DNA of 6,950 nt from the NCBI GenBank assembly GCA_027618625.1, contig JAQCER010000178.1, forward strand, positions 1 through 6,950. The letters run 5' to 3'. Position 1 is the stretch's first letter; every line of letters begins with the position of its first letter. Below are positions 6,601-6,950 of the stretch, one piece after another. Source of the stretch: Verrucomicrobiota bacterium. Lineage in GTDB: Bacteria; Verrucomicrobiota; Verrucomicrobiia; Verrucomicrobiales; DEV007. The notes under the pieces were generated by a model. The model was not told the DNA's origin. It worked only from the letters and a program-made list of their open reading frames with translations, and searched no databases. The position numbers were made by a program, and so were the translations under genes.

Positions 6601-6950
6601 CCTTCAATCGCTCCGGCATGCCGATGACATTGCCCGCGGGATCCTTCTCCAGTTGCGGGAACACCTTCTGCGCCACCTCGCGGCTCGTCACGTCGAATTC
6701 GTTGGACGGGGAAAAGGCGCGGTTGGTCAGGAGGTAGGCGTCGAGATCGCCGTCCCGGTCGTAGTCGGAAAACGCCATGATCACGCTGGCGCCAACGAAG
6801 TTCACTCCGGCCTCCGGCGCAACGTCGCGAAACTTTCCGCCTTCGTTCAAAAACAGGCGGTTCGCACCATGAAAGGCGCACACCGACAGGTCGAGATCGC
6901 CATCGTCGTCGATATCCGCCCAGCTGCATCCGGTTTCCCAGAATTCCTTC
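3617..6950 (-). CDS. Giant FG-GAP/VCBS-repeat protein with two ASPIC/UnbV domains (CRTAC1-like), 5' partial, two frameshifts
   Basis: About 1,110 residues lie in the window once two one-base indels are corrected. The start codon and any signal peptide lie beyond the right edge, where the frame is still open. The protein is a chain of beta-propeller-type repeats carrying 13 calcium-loop motifs of the form DxDxDGxxD. Six (minus-strand starts at 6916, 6766, 6418, 6262, 6022, 5785) precede a first ASPIC/UnbV domain. Seven (5251, 5095, 4920, 4746, 4593, 4167, 3976) precede a second, degenerate one at the C-terminus. Such proteins are usually secreted or surface-bound in the known families; binding or adhesion is inferred and no enzyme active site is seen. 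The frame changes at about 4986-4988 (one extra G in the sense strand) and returns at about 4024-4025 (one missing C). As written, translation would stop at 4670, losing the C-terminal third. Sequencing error and a decaying gene are both possible. The stop is TGA at 3617-3619. Confidence 0.88.
3620..3886 (-). other. Second, degenerate ASPIC/UnbV-like domain at the C-terminus
   Basis: The last 89 residues repeat the ASPIC layout. RFLGLRLPVRTQPGTRLTV is followed by LIELHAGGGYLSQSPGLFFF, then FGLGTGGLESVKEISVRLP and VFRVNLP. GGYLSQ and FGLG match the family well. The WPSG element is replaced by RLPDG and the SNR start is absent. It is in the same frame as the N-terminal part, after both indels. 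Confidence 0.7.
4024..4025 (-). other. Frameshift site 2, apparent missing base
   Basis: The sense strand reads GGGGFAPMWPT, then turns into alanine- and serine-rich nonsense. One frame over it continues as RSGIVVAGAATSLTTADLN with a proper DLNRDGLPD loop. Adding one C to the CC run gives FAPMWPTRSGIVV, the expected spacing for this repeat class. The shift is opposite in sign to site 1 and restores the original frame. Confidence 0.85.
4986..4988 (-). other. Frameshift site 1, apparent extra base
   Basis: Upstream sense-strand reading ends in LYLNDGK. Downstream, family-like sequence resumes one frame over as FTKAHGALPEARHSGSVVC and the next DIDRDGDID loop. Removing one G of the GGG run gives an uninterrupted LYLNDGKAFTKAHG. 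Without the correction, about 105 arginine-rich nonsense residues run to a stop at 4670-4672. Confidence 0.85.
5435..5692 (-). other. First ASPIC/UnbV domain of the giant FG-GAP protein
   Basis: This stretch has the ASPIC/UnbV layout: GTKSNRWGIDAKVRI, then LTLARGFYSSDEPVLHFGLG, then IERLTIDWPSGVVQEV and a final RLYTITE. The family typically shows a SNR-x-AIGA-like start, a GGYxSQ-like centre, HFGLG and WPSG, and all four positions are represented here. It closes the first block of FG-GAP repeats, a place where single-ASPIC relatives such as animal CRTAC1 would normally end. Confidence 0.85.

Overview
The window looks like a GC-rich bacterial chromosome. I favour the Planctomycetes-Verrucomicrobia group, probably Verrucomicrobiota, at low confidence. 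The reasons are a very large ASPIC/UnbV FG-GAP protein of a type expanded in that group (also in Acidobacteria and Bacteroidetes), a heptameric intergenic repeat array, and weak or absent Shine-Dalgarno sequences. No phage, plasmid, insertion sequence, CRISPR or stable RNA gene is visible.

Layout, left to right. (1) 1-417, minus strand: the N-terminal part of an unrecognised single-anchor membrane protein that leaves the window at base 1. (2) 546-1607, minus: queG, epoxyqueuosine reductase. (3) 1604-2191, minus: aroK, shikimate kinase, which overlaps the queG start by four bases (GTGA). (4) 2192-2314: a divergent intergenic region holding eight copies of a 7-bp repeat, RTGGCAA. (5) 2315-3451, plus: a full-length Sua5-type L-threonylcarbamoyladenylate synthase. 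(6) 3452-3616: a convergent intergenic region with a short TTAGC tandem repeat bracketed by a 7-bp direct repeat. (7) 3617-6950, minus: a giant secreted-type beta-propeller protein of the CRTAC1/ASPIC class. It is open at the right edge, and its reading frame is broken by two compensating single-base indels.

Working relationships. aroK and queG form a translationally coupled pair, and the membrane protein downstream may belong to the same transcript or have its own promoter. QueG (queuosine at tRNA position 34) and Sua5 (t6A at position 37) both modify the tRNA anticodon loop and sit on either side of the shared, repeat-containing regulatory region. The ASPIC protein is convergent with sua5 and appears functionally unrelated to it.

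I see no convincing new multi-gene system. The items most worth a second look are the heptamer array in the aroK/sua5 divergent promoter region (with a ninth copy forming the probable GTG start of sua5), the twofold ASPIC architecture with 13 calcium-type loops, its paired frameshifts, and the uncharacterised membrane protein at the left edge.
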